Source: Bacillus sp. CHD6a (GTDB taxonomy: Bacteria > Bacillota > Bacilli > Bacillales > Bacillaceae_I). From it: DNA of 64,000 bases. A program made the translations under genes and the position numbers. The stretch covers positions 1 to 64,000 of the forward strand of contig NZ_LBMD01000007.1 in assembly GCF_001293645.1 (NCBI RefSeq). Reading direction: 5' to 3'. The notes below the pieces were generated by a model. The model was not told where the DNA came from and did no database searches. It was given only the letters and a program-made list of their open reading frames with translations. Below, piece by piece: positions 1 to 8,337 of this stretch (positions are counted from its first letter, which is position 1; each line of letters opens with the position of its first letter).

Positions 1-213
1 GACCGTTTTCATAATTTTGTTCGTTTTTGGGGCGTAGATAATGCTTTTTTTTCCTTCTATAGGATAGTTCATTAAAATTTCGTCTCCGTTAAGGCGTATA
101 GAACGCTTCTATATAACATTCACCACAATTTCCCTAGCGTTCGGTCATTAATAATCCTTATATTGGAAAAAAACCCCTAAAATAAAATAAACTAATAAAC
201 CCAAACCACCAAC

Positions 214-250
214 AAAAAAAGAAGATCCCCCTTACCCACAAGGGATCTTC
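214..250 (-). terminator. Terminator downstream of efp
   Basis: Arms GAAGATCCC (221-229) and GGGATCTTC (242-250) pair perfectly. On the minus strand they are followed by a run of seven T. The hairpin lies 21 bp past the efp stop and ends that transcript. I see nothing supportable in bases 1-213. Confidence 0.85.
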
Positions 251-271
251 TCCTTCTTTTTAAAAAACAAA

Positions 272-829
272 TTAAGCTCTTGAAACGTAAGAAGAATCAG
301 TCGTATTGATAATCAATACGTCTCCTTCGTTTACGAAGAACGGTACGTTAACTGTTACACCAGTTTCCATAACTGCTGGCTTAGATCCGCCGGAAGCTGT
401 GTCGCCCTTGATGCCTGGCTCTGTTTCCGCTACTTTAAGTTCTACTGTATTTGGAAGCTCGACTCCAAGCGTCTCGCTTTGGTACATCATGATGGCAACT
501 TCCATGTTTTCTTTTAAGAATTTCAGTTCGTATTCGATTTGAGCAGATGGAAGCTCCAACTGGTCATAGGACTCGTTGTCCATGAATACGTGCATGTCGC
601 CGTTTGCATAAAGGTACTGCATTTTGCGGTTGTCGATCTGTGCTTTTGCTACTTTTTCACCAGCACGGAATGTTTTTTCTTGGATAGCACCATTACGTAG
701 GTTACGTAATTTAGAGCGTACGAATGCTGCTCCTTTTCCTGGCTTAACGTGTTGGAAATCCATTACACGCCAAATGCCATTGTCCACTTCAATTGTTAAA
801 CCTGTACGAAAATCGTTTACTGAAATCAT
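272..829 (-). CDS. efp: Translation elongation factor P
   Basis: EF-P, 185 aa, the usual bacterial length. It binds ribosomes stalled at consecutive prolines and stimulates peptide bond formation. The KOW-like N-terminal domain carries the loop [10 protein letters not shown] near residue 30, whose lysine (about residue 32) is the post-translationally modified residue in Bacillus EF-P. Two OB domains follow, ending in [11 protein letters not shown]. The ATG follows a good ribosome binding site (AGGAGGAAC). The gene lies downstream of papA on the same strand with an 94-bp gap, as in B. subtilis, and ends at a strong terminator. Identification is secure. Confidence 0.98.
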   Translation of the reverse strand: MISVNDFRTGLTIEVDNGIWRVMDFQHVKPGKGAAFVRSKLRNLRNGAIQEKTFRAGEKVAKAQIDNRKMQYLYANGDMHVFMDNESYDQLELPSAQIEYELKFLKENMEVAIMMYQSETLGVELPNTVELKVAETEPGIKGDTASGGSKPAVMETGVTVNVPFFVNEGDVLIINTTDSSYVSRA

Positions 830-923
830 TTATTAGTTCCTCCTAAAGCTATGTAAAATAATGCCCTACCCGTATTGTATCCTTGAGTACCGTACTCTAG
901 TCTACACGACGTTAGATACATTT

Positions 924-1985
924 TTACAAAATAATAAGTTCTTTTGTAGAGAAGGAAAGTGTTTCGTTACCTGTTTCTGTAACGATTGTATCGTCTTCGA
1001 TACGCACTCCGCCTAATCCAGCGACATAAATACCAGGCTCTACTGTTACAATCATTCCCGGTTCTAGAACTGTGTCTGATTTCACAGATAGAGAAGGACC
1101 TTCATGCACTTCCATTCCAAGTCCATGACCAGTAGAATGTCCAAAGTACTCTCCATATCCTTTTTCCGTAATATAATCACGTGTCAATGCATCCGCTTCA
1201 CGGCCGGTGATACCTGCCTTAATGCCTCTCATGCCTCGTAACTGTGCTTCTAATACAGTATCATAAATCGTTCTCAGCTCATCGCTTGGCTCACCCACAG
1301 CAAGTGTTCTTGTAATATCAGAGTTGTAGCCTTTGTAGTAAGCTCCAAAATCAAGTGTTACAAACTCACCTTTTTCAATCACTTTATCTGAAGCGACGCC
1401 ATGAGGTAGGGCAGAGCGGTAACCAGAAGCTACGATAATATCAAAGGATGATGAAACAGCGCCTTGTTTTCTCATGAAGAATTCTAACTCGTTGGAAACA
1501 TCCAATTCTGTTAGCCCTGGCTTGATGTATGTAAGAATATGTTCAAAAGCTGCGTCAGCAATCTGTGTAGCTTCCTTTAATATCTTAATCTCTTGTGCAC
1601 TCTTAATCAAGCGTAACTTTTCAATAACGCCAGAAACAGGGACAAGATCTGCTTTAATCGTTGTTTTGTAGTTTAAAAAGGTAGAAAAAGTAACATGATC
1701 TTGTTCGAAGCCAAGTTTGGCAACTCCAAGGTCTTTGACCACATTTGCAATTTCGTCTACCAGTCCGCCTTTATGCTGGACGATGTCAAAGCCTTCACAC
1801 TGTTTGGCAGCTTGTTCCGTGTAACGGAAGTCCGTAATGAATACCGCTTTGTCTTCTGTTACGACTGCCACACCTGCCGAGCCGGTAAAACCAGTGATAT
1901 ATTGGCGGTTCTTTCCGCTTGTAATTAGTAATGCATCAATTCCTGAAGCTTGAAAGCTCTCTCTAAGTTTTGTTAATTTTGTCAT
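924..1985 (-). CDS. papA: Xaa-Pro aminopeptidase, M24 family (YqhT/PapA)
   Basis: Cytosolic metallopeptidase of 353 aa that removes an N-terminal residue preceding proline. The N-terminal creatinase-like domain spans about residues 1-130. The C-terminal pita-bread domain shows the M24 metal ligands: Asp in TLDFGAYYKG, Asp in NSDITRT, His in STGHGLGMEVHE, Glu in TVEPGIY and Glu in VRIEDD. The start ATG lies 4 bp from the aroQ stop, so the two are co-transcribed and probably translationally coupled. efp follows on the same strand. The order aroQ-papA-efp is that of B. subtilis yqhS-yqhT-efp. Confidence 0.95.
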   Translation of the reverse strand: MTKLTKLRESFQASGIDALLITSGKNRQYITGFTGSAGVAVVTEDKAVFITDFRYTEQAAKQCEGFDIVQHKGGLVDEIANVVKDLGVAKLGFEQDHVTFSTFLNYKTTIKADLVPVSGVIEKLRLIKSAQEIKILKEATQIADAAFEHILTYIKPGLTELDVSNELEFFMRKQGAVSSSFDIIVASGYRSALPHGVASDKVIEKGEFVTLDFGAYYKGYNSDITRTLAVGEPSDELRTIYDTVLEAQLRGMRGIKAGITGREADALTRDYITEKGYGEYFGHSTGHGLGMEVHEGPSLSVKSDTVLEPGMIVTVEPGIYVAGLGGVRIEDDTIVTETGNETLSFSTKELIIL

Positions 1986-1989
1986 CTTG

Positions 1990-2427
1990 CTATTCCCCCT
2001 TGTTATGATTTAATAAAGCTAATAGTGCCAGTTCGTATCCATAAAAGCCAAGGCCTACAATCTGGCCTGTTGTTACAGGTGCGGTAACGGATGTGTGTCT
2101 GAATTCTTCCCGCTTATGTATGTTGGAAATGTGCACTTCCATTACCGGTACAGTTATGCTTGCAATGGCATCGCGAATTGCATAGCTGTAGTGGGTGAAG
2201 GCACCAGGGTTTATGACGATCCCGTCGAAATGGCCTTCCGCATCGTGAAGCTTATCAATGAGCTCTCCTTCGTGATTGCTTTGGAAACAAGTTAGTTCAC
2301 ACGAGTTTTTTCCTGCAAATGCCTGAAGTTGAGCTTCGAGATCCTGCAATGTTTGACTGCCATATACTGCGGGTTCCCTTAAACCCAATCTGTTTAGGTT
2401 AGGCCCGTTGAGAACAAGTAAGCGCAT
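1990..2427 (-). CDS. aroQ: 3-dehydroquinate dehydratase, type II
   Basis: Type II dehydroquinase of 145 aa, which converts 3-dehydroquinate to 3-dehydroshikimate in the shikimate pathway and works as a dodecamer. Family motifs are [12 protein letters not shown] at the N-terminus, the catalytic tyrosine in [22 protein letters not shown], and [15 protein letters not shown] with the catalytic His. I chose the internal ATG ([10 protein letters not shown]) because the 11 codons upstream ([11 protein letters not shown]) are not typical and the site AAAAGAGGAG sits just before it. The gene heads the aroQ-papA-efp cluster. Confidence 0.95.
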   Translation of the reverse strand: MRLLVLNGPNLNRLGLREPAVYGSQTLQDLEAQLQAFAGKNSCELTCFQSNHEGELIDKLHDAEGHFDGIVINPGAFTHYSYAIRDAIASITVPVMEVHISNIHKREEFRHTSVTAPVTTGQIVGLGFYGYELALLALLNHNKGE

Positions 2428-2467
2428 TCCTAAATCTCCTCTTTTTTTACTCTTATCCATTTCCGTT

Positions 2468-2585
2468 TCAGGTGTTCGCTTTCCGCGGGCGGATTGGAGG
2501 CCTCCTCGGCTAACGCCTGTTGGGTCTTCCCAGTCCCTTCCTTCCGGAGGAGTCTCACACCTTCCACTACAATCGACAAGGAAAA
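2468..2585. repeat. Dispersed GC-rich Bacillus-type repeat
   Basis: A roughly 118-bp block between aroQ and yqhR, richer in GC than its surroundings. It starts with CGCTTTCCGCGGGCGG, contains GGCCTCCTCGGCTAACGCC and ends with TTCCGGAGGAGTC. From memory, blocks of this pattern occur widely between genes in Bacillaceae. The internal segments GCCTCCTCGGC and CCGGAGGAGTC suggest a foldable RNA or DNA structure. It resembles, but is not identical to, the copies at 36.6, 52.3 and 54.2 kb. Confidence 0.6.
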
Positions 2586-2652
2586 CACTCTAAATTAATA
2601 AGAAAAAGAATGTCCAATTACTGAACATTCTATCACATTCCGTTATCCCCTA

Positions 2653-3183
2653 CTACTCATTCGATGAGGATTGTGTTTGTTGGTTGGAGTTCTGTTTGTC
2701 CTGATTCTGCATTTCATTATACTCAAATGAGATGGAATACCCTACAAAAACCCCGAACAATATGTACAAGCATACATTTGTCACGTTCGTATCCAGTGTC
2801 AGTTCTTTCACTGTCTTAATGGAAGGAAACATTGGGTTTAATAAGAAGAAAACAAGTCCCCATAATGCAATGCCGTATACTATCCCAATCCAGAATTGCT
2901 GAAACTTTTTTAGGATTGCGGCATAAATGAGCGCAGCGCCGATGCCAAACAACCCAAGCATGATGAAACTAATAACATGCCCCAGCCATCCCTTTTTCCA
3001 ATCCCCAAGTGCCCAGGGTTGAAGCACCACATTCGGACTAATTTCGGTAAAACTAAATATGTAGGCAATATATCCAATAATACTCCAAAGCACGCCACCG
3101 ACAAAGCCGGTAATGATTACTTTTGTCATAAACCCCATCGGTTCTTCTTTTTGGTTTTGCTCTAATTTCTTATTATCACTCAT
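2653..3183 (-). CDS. yqhR: Membrane protein YqhR
   Basis: Integral membrane protein of 176 aa without assigned biochemical role. After a charged, glutamine-rich N-terminus (MSDNKKLEQNQKEE) there are four likely membrane segments: about residues 20-42, 65-90, 100-118 and 140-160. The tail is hydrophilic and Gln/Asn/Ser-rich. I start at the ATG behind GGGAGC, because upstream codons in the same frame have no site and non-membrane composition. Its place next to divergent yqhQ matches the B. subtilis yqhR locus. Function unknown. Confidence 0.85.
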   Translation of the reverse strand: MSDNKKLEQNQKEEPMGFMTKVIITGFVGGVLWSIIGYIAYIFSFTEISPNVVLQPWALGDWKKGWLGHVISFIMLGLFGIGAALIYAAILKKFQQFWIGIVYGIALWGLVFFLLNPMFPSIKTVKELTLDTNVTNVCLYILFGVFVGYSISFEYNEMQNQDKQNSNQQTQSSSNE

Positions 3184-3365
3184 TATTTTGCTCCCTTTCT
3201 TCTGCATCATTACACATATCTTTCCATAAGAACGACGGAACCATACAGTACAAGGGAACTTTTTCAGACAAAGAATCTCAGAGAGTAGAGGTTTTTTCAA
3301 GATTCGGGTAGAATATTAAGTAATAGAAATTTTTTCTTCTTAGAAAAGTTAGGTTGGTGCTATTT

Positions 3366-4313
3366 ATGTCAAATGATTCAAAACCTGTTTATGGAGGACA
3401 GGCTGTGGTTGAGGGTGTGATGTTTGGCGGAAAACGCCATTATGTTACTGCCATTCGCAGAAAAGATGACTCCATTGAGTATCTTCAAGTGCCAAGAAAA
3501 ACAAATCCGACATTACAGTCGCTTAAGAAAATTCCTTTTATCCGAGGAATCGTTGCCATTGTGGAAGCAGCAGGGAATGGATCCAAGCATTTGAATTTCT
3601 CCACGGAACGGTATGATGTGGATCCGAGCCAAGATGAGGAAGAGATTTATAATAAGAAAGAGCCTTCCAAACTGGAAATGATTCTTAGCGTTGCAGCTGT
3701 CGGGGTATTATCCTTTATCTTTGGGAAGTTCATTTTCACGCTTGTGCCTGTTTTTTTGGCAGAGCTAACAAAGCCAATTTTCCCGGGAGATTTTGCACAG
3801 GTATTGATTGAAACGGTTTTTAAATTGATGCTTCTATTAGCATACATATACTTCATTTCCTTCACCCCTATTATTAAAAGGGTATTTCAGTATCATGGAG
3901 CAGAGCATAAAGTGATTAACGCTTATGAAAACGGGAAAGAATTAACTGTAAGCAATATACAAGCACAATCAAGATTACATTATAGATGTGGCAGCAGCTT
4001 TATTCTATTTACAGTCGTTGTAGGCTTCTTTATATACCTTCTTGTCCCGACAGATCCTTTGTGGTTACGTGTTTTAAATCGTTTAGCACTCATCCCCGTC
4101 GTTTTAGGTATCTCTTTTGAAGTATTGCAGCTTACAAACAAAGTCCGCGAAATTCCTGTTTTAAAAGTTTTAGGGTATCCTGGCCTTTGGTTGCAACTGC
4201 TAACAACAAAGGAGCCAACGGACGACCAAGTAGAGGTTGCCATCCTTTCCTTTAAGAGATTATTGGAATTAGAACAAGATTCAGAGAAAAAGATTACCGA
4301 AGAAATAGTATAA
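3366..4313 (+). CDS. yqhQ: DUF1385 membrane protein YqhQ
   Basis: Conserved membrane protein of 315 aa (DUF1385), found in many Firmicutes and of unknown function. Signature motifs are PVYGGQAVVEGVMFGG at the N-terminus, QYHGAEHKVINAYE in the middle and RCGSSF after it; the conserved His/Glu/Cys residues suggest metal binding but this is not shown. Hydrophobic stretches lie near residues 100-125, 140-170, 210-235 and 240-265. The ATG at 3366 is preferred over the in-frame TTG at 3354, since AGG/GGTG bases precede it. It is divergent from yqhR and leads into yqhP. Confidence 0.92.
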   Translation: MSNDSKPVYGGQAVVEGVMFGGKRHYVTAIRRKDDSIEYLQVPRKTNPTLQSLKKIPFIRGIVAIVEAAGNGSKHLNFSTERYDVDPSQDEEEIYNKKEPSKLEMILSVAAVGVLSFIFGKFIFTLVPVFLAELTKPIFPGDFAQVLIETVFKLMLLLAYIYFISFTPIIKRVFQYHGAEHKVINAYENGKELTVSNIQAQSRLHYRCGSSFILFTVVVGFFIYLLVPTDPLWLRVLNRLALIPVVLGISFEVLQLTNKVREIPVLKVLGYPGLWLQLLTTKEPTDDQVEVAILSFKRLLELEQDSEKKITEEIV

Positions 4314-4413
4314 AAATCCGCAACAAGCCTTATCCTAGAAAATATACTATTAAAACAATCAGTGGTGGTAACCATCGAAAACAAGCATACTGGTTACCTG
4401 GGAGGTGGCGAAA

Positions 4414-4809
4414 ATGAAAAGAAGCTATCGGAAGCCAATTTTTTATACTCTAGTTTCTTTAGCAGCTTTTTATTTGATTATTCAATTATTTAGCAATCCA
4501 GGAGGATTATTTACGAGTCTCCTTTTAATTGTAGGGGGTGCAACCGTATTTTATTTGATTTTCCGCTATTTTATCCAAGGGAAAATGGGAGTAAAAACGG
4601 ATGCCCGGTATAGTAAGGCTGTGAAGCAATCTAAAAAGAAATACGCAGCAACCGGAAACGCAAAACCATCTATCAGCCCGATTACATCTAGCAGAGATCG
4701 TGCAATCTCGAAACCTGCAAAACCGTCCGTACCAAAACGAAAATCCCCATCCCATCTGACCGTCATTGAAGGGAAAAAGGGCAAAAAGAAAAACCGCGCT
4801 TTCTTTTAA
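4414..4809 (+). CDS. yqhP: SA1362/YqhP family protein
   Basis: Small membrane protein of 131 aa. Two hydrophobic helices lie near residues 10-28 and 34-55 (TLVSLAAFYLIIQLF and SLLLIVGGATVFYLIF). A long basic, serine- and proline-rich cytoplasmic tail ends in EGKKGKKKNRAFF. GGAGGTGG sits 6 bp before the ATG at 4414, so I prefer it to the in-frame GTG at 4405, which lies inside that site. It follows yqhQ on the same strand and ends in a terminator shared with convergent yqhO. Function unknown. Confidence 0.85.
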   Translation: MKRSYRKPIFYTLVSLAAFYLIIQLFSNPGGLFTSLLLIVGGATVFYLIFRYFIQGKMGVKTDARYSKAVKQSKKKYAATGNAKPSISPITSSRDRAISKPAKPSVPKRKSPSHLTVIEGKKGKKKNRAFF

Positions 4810-4831
4810 AGAAGGAAGCACGGTTTTTTCT
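4792..4831 (+). terminator. Terminator between convergent yqhP and yqhO
   Basis: Arms AACCGcGCTT (4792-4801) and AAGCaCGGTT (4816-4825) pair with one mismatch and are followed by a T run. The left arm overlaps the last yqhP codons. The upstream A-rich stretch lets it also work on the minus strand. Confidence 0.75.
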
Positions 4832-4834
4832 GTA

Positions 4835-5719
4835 TCAGTAACACCACTTCATCAAAAATGCCTCCGCTCTTTTTCTCCCTATCTCCACCAGTCCTCTTTT
4901 CCTTTCCTCAGTTAACGCAAATTCCGTGAGGGCAATATGGTCCATCGGGATAAAGATGATATCCTTCTCATGGCGACTTGAGATATGCTTGGCATCATGA
5001 GCATCTTTCATCGTCTCAAACAACGCACCAAACATGGTTATGGCATTATTTATTTTGTTGACTGGCCGATCCTCTTGTTTTGCACTTAATTGAATTCCAA
5101 GTACAGGACGAACTTTTGGGATGCGATCATTATCGAATAGCCATATTGGAAAATTACTCAATACTCCGCCGTCCACAAATAGATAGGTAACGCCCTTGCC
5201 CTTCAATTTTACAGGTTCAAAAAAATACGGAATACTGCAGCTCATCCTAACTGCTTTTGCTACAGAAAACTTCTTCGGATCCATATTATATTTTGGAAGA
5301 TCATCTGGAAGGATAGCAATGGTACCACTTGTCAGATCAGAAGCAATAATTCTTAAATGGTCCTTAGGCAGATCACCAAAAGTTCTTATTCCCTTTGCAG
5401 CAAGCTTTTTCTCCATCCACCTCTCTAAAACATCCCCCTTATACAAACCAAGTCTCCAATACAAAAGCAGCCACTTCGTAATGGGGGAAGGCAATAATGT
5501 CCTTCTCTGATCCAAAAAATTCATAATATCTGTTTCATCTAGCATGTTACGGATTTCGTTTGAGGTATACCCTGCTGCTGTAAACGCGGCGACAATAGAA
5601 CCCGCACTTGTCCCTGCTAACCGCTGAAACTTTAATCCCCTTCCCTCCACTGCCTGAAGCGCTCCGATAAGCGCAAATCCTTTGATTCCGCCACCTGAAA
5701 ACACACCATCTATCTTCAA
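4835..5719 (-). CDS. yqhO: Patatin-like phospholipase YqhO
   Basis: Patatin/RssA-family lipid acyl hydrolase, 294 aa. The oxyanion hole motif FSGGGIKGFALIGAL lies at the N-terminus, the nucleophile elbow is AGTSAGS with the catalytic Ser, and the catalytic Asp sits in LFVDGGVLSNFP. A start at TTG 5719 is supported by GGAGGG six bases upstream and by the family starting just before the GGGIKG motif; the longer reading frame upstream adds an unlikely N-terminus. Convergent with yqhP. Physiological substrate unknown. Confidence 0.9.
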   Translation of the reverse strand: MKIDGVFSGGGIKGFALIGALQAVEGRGLKFQRLAGTSAGSIVAAFTAAGYTSNEIRNMLDETDIMNFLDQRRTLLPSPITKWLLLYWRLGLYKGDVLERWMEKKLAAKGIRTFGDLPKDHLRIIASDLTSGTIAILPDDLPKYNMDPKKFSVAKAVRMSCSIPYFFEPVKLKGKGVTYLFVDGGVLSNFPIWLFDNDRIPKVRPVLGIQLSAKQEDRPVNKINNAITMFGALFETMKDAHDAKHISSRHEKDIIFIPMDHIALTEFALTEERKRGLVEIGRKRAEAFLMKWCY

Positions 5720-5810
5720 TGGAATCCCTCCATCACATTGAAACGGATAACTTCCTTTTACATCTTTAATAAGGAAACGGCCAAAATATACCCTTTTCCT
5801 TGTCGAGAGC

Positions 5811-5854
5811 AAAAAAAGAGACAGACCTCACTGCCAAATGGCAAGGTCTATCTC
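5811..5854 (-). terminator. Terminator of mntR
   Basis: AGACCT (5823-5828) pairs with AGGTCT (5844-5849), extended by GAGA/TCTC outside and TGCCAAATGGCA inside. On the minus strand a run of T follows. It begins one base past the mntR stop. Confidence 0.85.
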
Positions 5855-5855
5855 C

Positions 5856-6281
5856 TTACTGGTTCTCTTCATTTTGTTTTTGTATGGTTTGCAAAGCTTC
5901 CACACGTTCTTTTTCCTCTTCAAAGTATTGAACAAGATCACCAATACGATCAATGGCATTCCAGCTTAAATGATGCTCAATGCCTTCTACATCTTCATAA
6001 ATATTTTCCTCATTTACACCTATCACTCTTAAGAACTGCTCGAGTAATTCATGACGATATACTAATCGCTTACCGATTTTCTTTCCTTTAGAGGTAAGAA
6101 CCAGTCCGCGATATTTTTCATAAATTAAGTACTGGTCTTTATCAAGTTTTTGAACCATTTTTGTTACAGAAGAGGGATGTACCGCCAATGCTTCGGCAAT
6201 GTCTGAAACCCGTGCATATCCTTTATCTTCAATCAACATGTATATCTGCTCTATGTAATCTTCCATACTTGGGGTAGGCAT
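5856..6281 (-). CDS. mntR: Manganese-responsive transcriptional regulator MntR
   Basis: DtxR-family metalloregulator of 141 aa. With bound Mn(II) it represses manganese uptake genes. The N-terminal winged helix begins [14 protein letters not shown] and includes the recognition region [12 protein letters not shown]; the dimerization domain carries the metal ligands (Asp8, Glu11, His77 and neighbouring Glu residues in the B. subtilis protein; here MED..E near the start and EGIEHHLSW). I use the ATG matching the family start rather than one eight codons upstream. A sigma-A promoter lies just ahead. In related genomes mntR lies between yqhO and lipM, where here nrdJ and a transposon intervene. 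Confidence 0.96.
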   Translation of the reverse strand: MPTPSMEDYIEQIYMLIEDKGYARVSDIAEALAVHPSSVTKMVQKLDKDQYLIYEKYRGLVLTSKGKKIGKRLVYRHELLEQFLRVIGVNEENIYEDVEGIEHHLSWNAIDRIGDLVQYFEEEKERVEALQTIQKQNEENQ

Positions 6282-6325
6282 AATATCCCTCCGTTTCCAA
6301 TCCACGTTCTAAGCCGTCATATAAA

Positions 6326-6354
6326 ATGATACCCTAACTCACGGGGGATGACAA
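6326..6354 (-). promoter_or_regulatory. Sigma-A promoter of mntR
   Basis: On the minus strand, -35 TTGTCA (6349-6354) and -10 TATCAT (6326-6331) are 17 bp apart, 45 bp before the mntR start. The spacer and flanks include the inverted repeat CCCTAAC/GTTAGGG, a possible operator. Confidence 0.6.
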
Positions 6355-6521
6355 GTTAGGGCTTTGTATAATTCTTTCCGTATTGCTAACTGTTGAAATG
6401 GAAGATTGGTATGTCGACTTTCACCTCTTTCAAGGAGTCTTGTTTTCTCTTGTAGCTTTGGGGTGTTTTCAGATTTAGAGTGGCTTTCTCTGTTACCGTT
6501 TGGATATTATGTGGATGGTTT

Positions 6522-7081
6522 TTGGGGGAGGGTGCGCTTCTCTACTACTGTTTTTACTTCTTATCGGTGGGTTCGGGCGCAGAGAGTGCTTCTCTACTAC
6601 CGTTTTTACTTCTTATCGGCGGGTTCGGGCGCAGAGAGTGCTTCTCTACTACCGTTTTTACTTCTTATCAGTGGATTCGGGCGCAGAGAGTGCTTCTCTA
6701 CTACCGTTTTTACTTCTTATCGGTGGGTTCGGGCGCAGAGAACGCTTCTCTACTACCGTTTTTACTTCTTAGCAAGTGGATTCGGGCGGAGAGTGTGCTT
6801 CTCTACTACCTTTTTTACTTCTTATCGGTGGGTTCGGGCGGAGAGTGTGCTTCTCTACTACCTTTTTTACTTCTTATCAGTGACTTTGGGCGCAGAGAAC
6901 GCTTCTCTACTTCCGTTTTTACTTCTTAGCAAGTGGGTTCGGGCGCAGAGAACGCTTCTCTACTACCGTTTTTTTCTTCTTAGCAAGTGGGTTCGGGCGG
7001 TGAGAGTGCTTCTCAACTACCGTTTTTCTTCTTAGCAAGTGGGTTCGGGTGGTGAGAACGCTTCTCTACTACCGTTTTTGA
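6522..7081. repeat. 52-bp tandem repeat array (about 11 units)
   Basis: Units of 52-54 bp run head to tail. The landmark CGGGCG (or its variant) recurs at 6574, 6626, 6678, 6730, 6783, 6835, 6887, 6940, 6994 and 7046. A diverged unit stands before it near 6522, and traces appear back to about 6487. Each unit reads roughly GTGGGTTCGGGCGCAGAGA, then a short gap, CTTCTCTACTACCG and TTTTTACTTCTTA. Most carry an AGAGAx..TTCTCT stem. No stop codon occurs in the three forward frames, so long overlapping frames arise, but all follow the repeat and lack start signals. The array lies between the mntR promoter and the split nrdJ terminator. I find no gene here. Confidence 0.93.
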
Positions 7082-7136
7082 TTTTCATCAGGGATATTGG
7101 GTGTTTTAAGTGGAGACACCCCCGCTCTATCCCCAT

Positions 7137-7153
7137 AACAAAAACGAGTATGG
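7137..7153 (-). terminator. Left half of split nrdJ terminator
   Basis: AACAAAAACGAGTATGG is the distal arm (minus-strand CCATACTCGT plus T run) of a hairpin. Its partner lies at 19110-19125, on the far side of the transposon. Confidence 0.85.
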
Positions 7154-7167
7154 AATACACTAGTAAT

Positions 7168-7172
7168 CCATA
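7168..7172. repeat. Target site duplication, left copy
   Basis: CCATA directly precedes the transposon's TGT end. The same five bases follow the right end at 19110-19114. Tn7-family elements make 5-bp duplications. Confidence 0.9.
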
Positions 7173-7325
7173 TGTAGCTTTAAAATAAAGTTTGATCAAA
7201 AATATCTCACAAACCCACATCTTTCGTTAACTTAAAAGAACCCGTTTTGAAAAAAAGATTGATTAAAACAGGTTCTTTATTTGTGAAATATTACACATTT
7301 TTTGTAAAAAAGTTTGATCGTTTTC
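7173..7325. promoter_or_regulatory. Left transposon end with three TnsB-type sites
   Basis: The core AAAGTTTGATC occurs at 7187-7197 and 7309-7319, with a variant AAAGATTGATT at 7254-7264. The first core begins at base 15 of the element, exactly as at the right end. Three spaced sites on the left match Tn7 organisation. Confidence 0.75.
7235..7278. terminator. Inverted repeat at left end, terminator-like
   Basis: AAAGAACC.GTTTT (7235-7248) pairs with AAAAC.GGTTCTTT (7265-7278). It spans the second TnsB-type site and could insulate the cargo from outside transcription in either direction. T runs are weak. Confidence 0.45.
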
Positions 7326-7461
7326 TGTGATTCGATCTTCAACAAAAGCGCCCTTTTATGGAATATGCCTTTTCTTAAACTATATTATTAATATTTGATA
7401 TCCCTCTGAAGGGATATTCATAAATTTCTTTAATTATTTCCCGATACCAAATTATTTAGAT

Positions 7462-8337
7462 TTAGAAATCTAAATCGGAAGTTTCTCCGGTTATAACATT
7501 TTTATAAAGCTTTGCTCCATCTTCCGTCTTTACTATTTCAAAGATTCCGTATCCCTGAGCCATAACAATAAAAATTTCATCATCTGTTTGCTCCCTCGTT
7601 AAGATTACCGCATATTCTTTTCCTGGCTCCATATTATAATCGTGCTCAGATGTGTAAGAGATAAATTTGGTTTCTTGTTCTTCTCTGGAGAGTTTGGTTA
7701 ATCCCATTTTTTCTAAACCACTGTATTCATTCCCAACCCAAGAATCCAATAGGTTGGAGATTCTAATGTCTCCCCCTCCGATATATATCGTTTTTTTGCC
7801 GGATAAGGCTTTACCATAGATAGTTTCCTCAATCTCCACTTCTAACGGAGTGAAGGGCCTATAGGTATAGAAATTTTCATATTTGGGGAGTATTTCAGCC
7901 TCCCTACTAGTGTTAATAACTTGTAGGTGTACAATAGATGTCCCTTCTAGAATTAGGTTCCTTGGTTCTCTGGGATCCAACGCCCAAATGTTCTGGCCTT
8001 GAGAGACGGAATAAACATTCTCGGGGCTAATTTCTTCTTGGTTACTAACATTCTCTTTGTTCTCTATAGTTAGTACCTTCTCACTATGGGTTCCAGCGAG
8101 CTTTTGAAAGTCCTTATATTGACCACCATTACTCCAATTTAGGATTGCTGCCATAGTCAAAGTTAGCAATGTGGTGGCAATTATCTTTCTATTGAAAGGT
8201 ATACCTCTTTTGAATTTAGCCTGACTCATTTCCAATTCCTTATTAATACGTATAGAGATATTGCTGCGTTTTTTTTCATTTATCTTATGATTTTTAGGAA
8301 ACGATTGAAGCTCATTGTGGAGTCTGGAATCTTTCAT
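7462..8337 (-). CDS. Membrane-anchored anti-sigma factor candidate (cargo)
   Basis: Protein of 291 aa in single-pass type II layout: a basic cytoplasmic N-terminus of about 48 residues, one membrane helix (about 49-66, IIATTLLTLTMAAILNW), and a large acidic outer domain with no motif I recognise. Its start overlaps the end of the ECF sigma gene by four bases (ATGA), the usual layout for a sigma factor and its membrane anti-sigma factor. No zinc-binding HxxxCxxC motif is visible. The role is inferred from context; the outer domain may sense an envelope signal. It is the last gene before the transposon's left end. Confidence 0.7.
   Translation of the reverse strand: MKDSRLHNELQSFPKNHKINEKKRSNISIRINKELEMSQAKFKRGIPFNRKIIATTLLTLTMAAILNWSNGGQYKDFQKLAGTHSEKVLTIENKENVSNQEEISPENVYSVSQGQNIWALDPREPRNLILEGTSIVHLQVINTSREAEILPKYENFYTYRPFTPLEVEIEETIYGKALSGKKTIYIGGGDIRISNLLDSWVGNEYSGLEKMGLTKLSREEQETKFISYTSEHDYNMEPGKEYAVILTREQTDDEIFIVMAQGYGIFEIVKTEDGAKLYKNVITGETSDLDF

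Noticed and set aside
6406-7035. Long overlapping forward reading frames in the 52-bp array
   Set aside because: All three forward frames are open because the unit has no stops; a 52-bp unit shifts frame each time. No ribosome binding site and no protein-like composition apart from the repeat.
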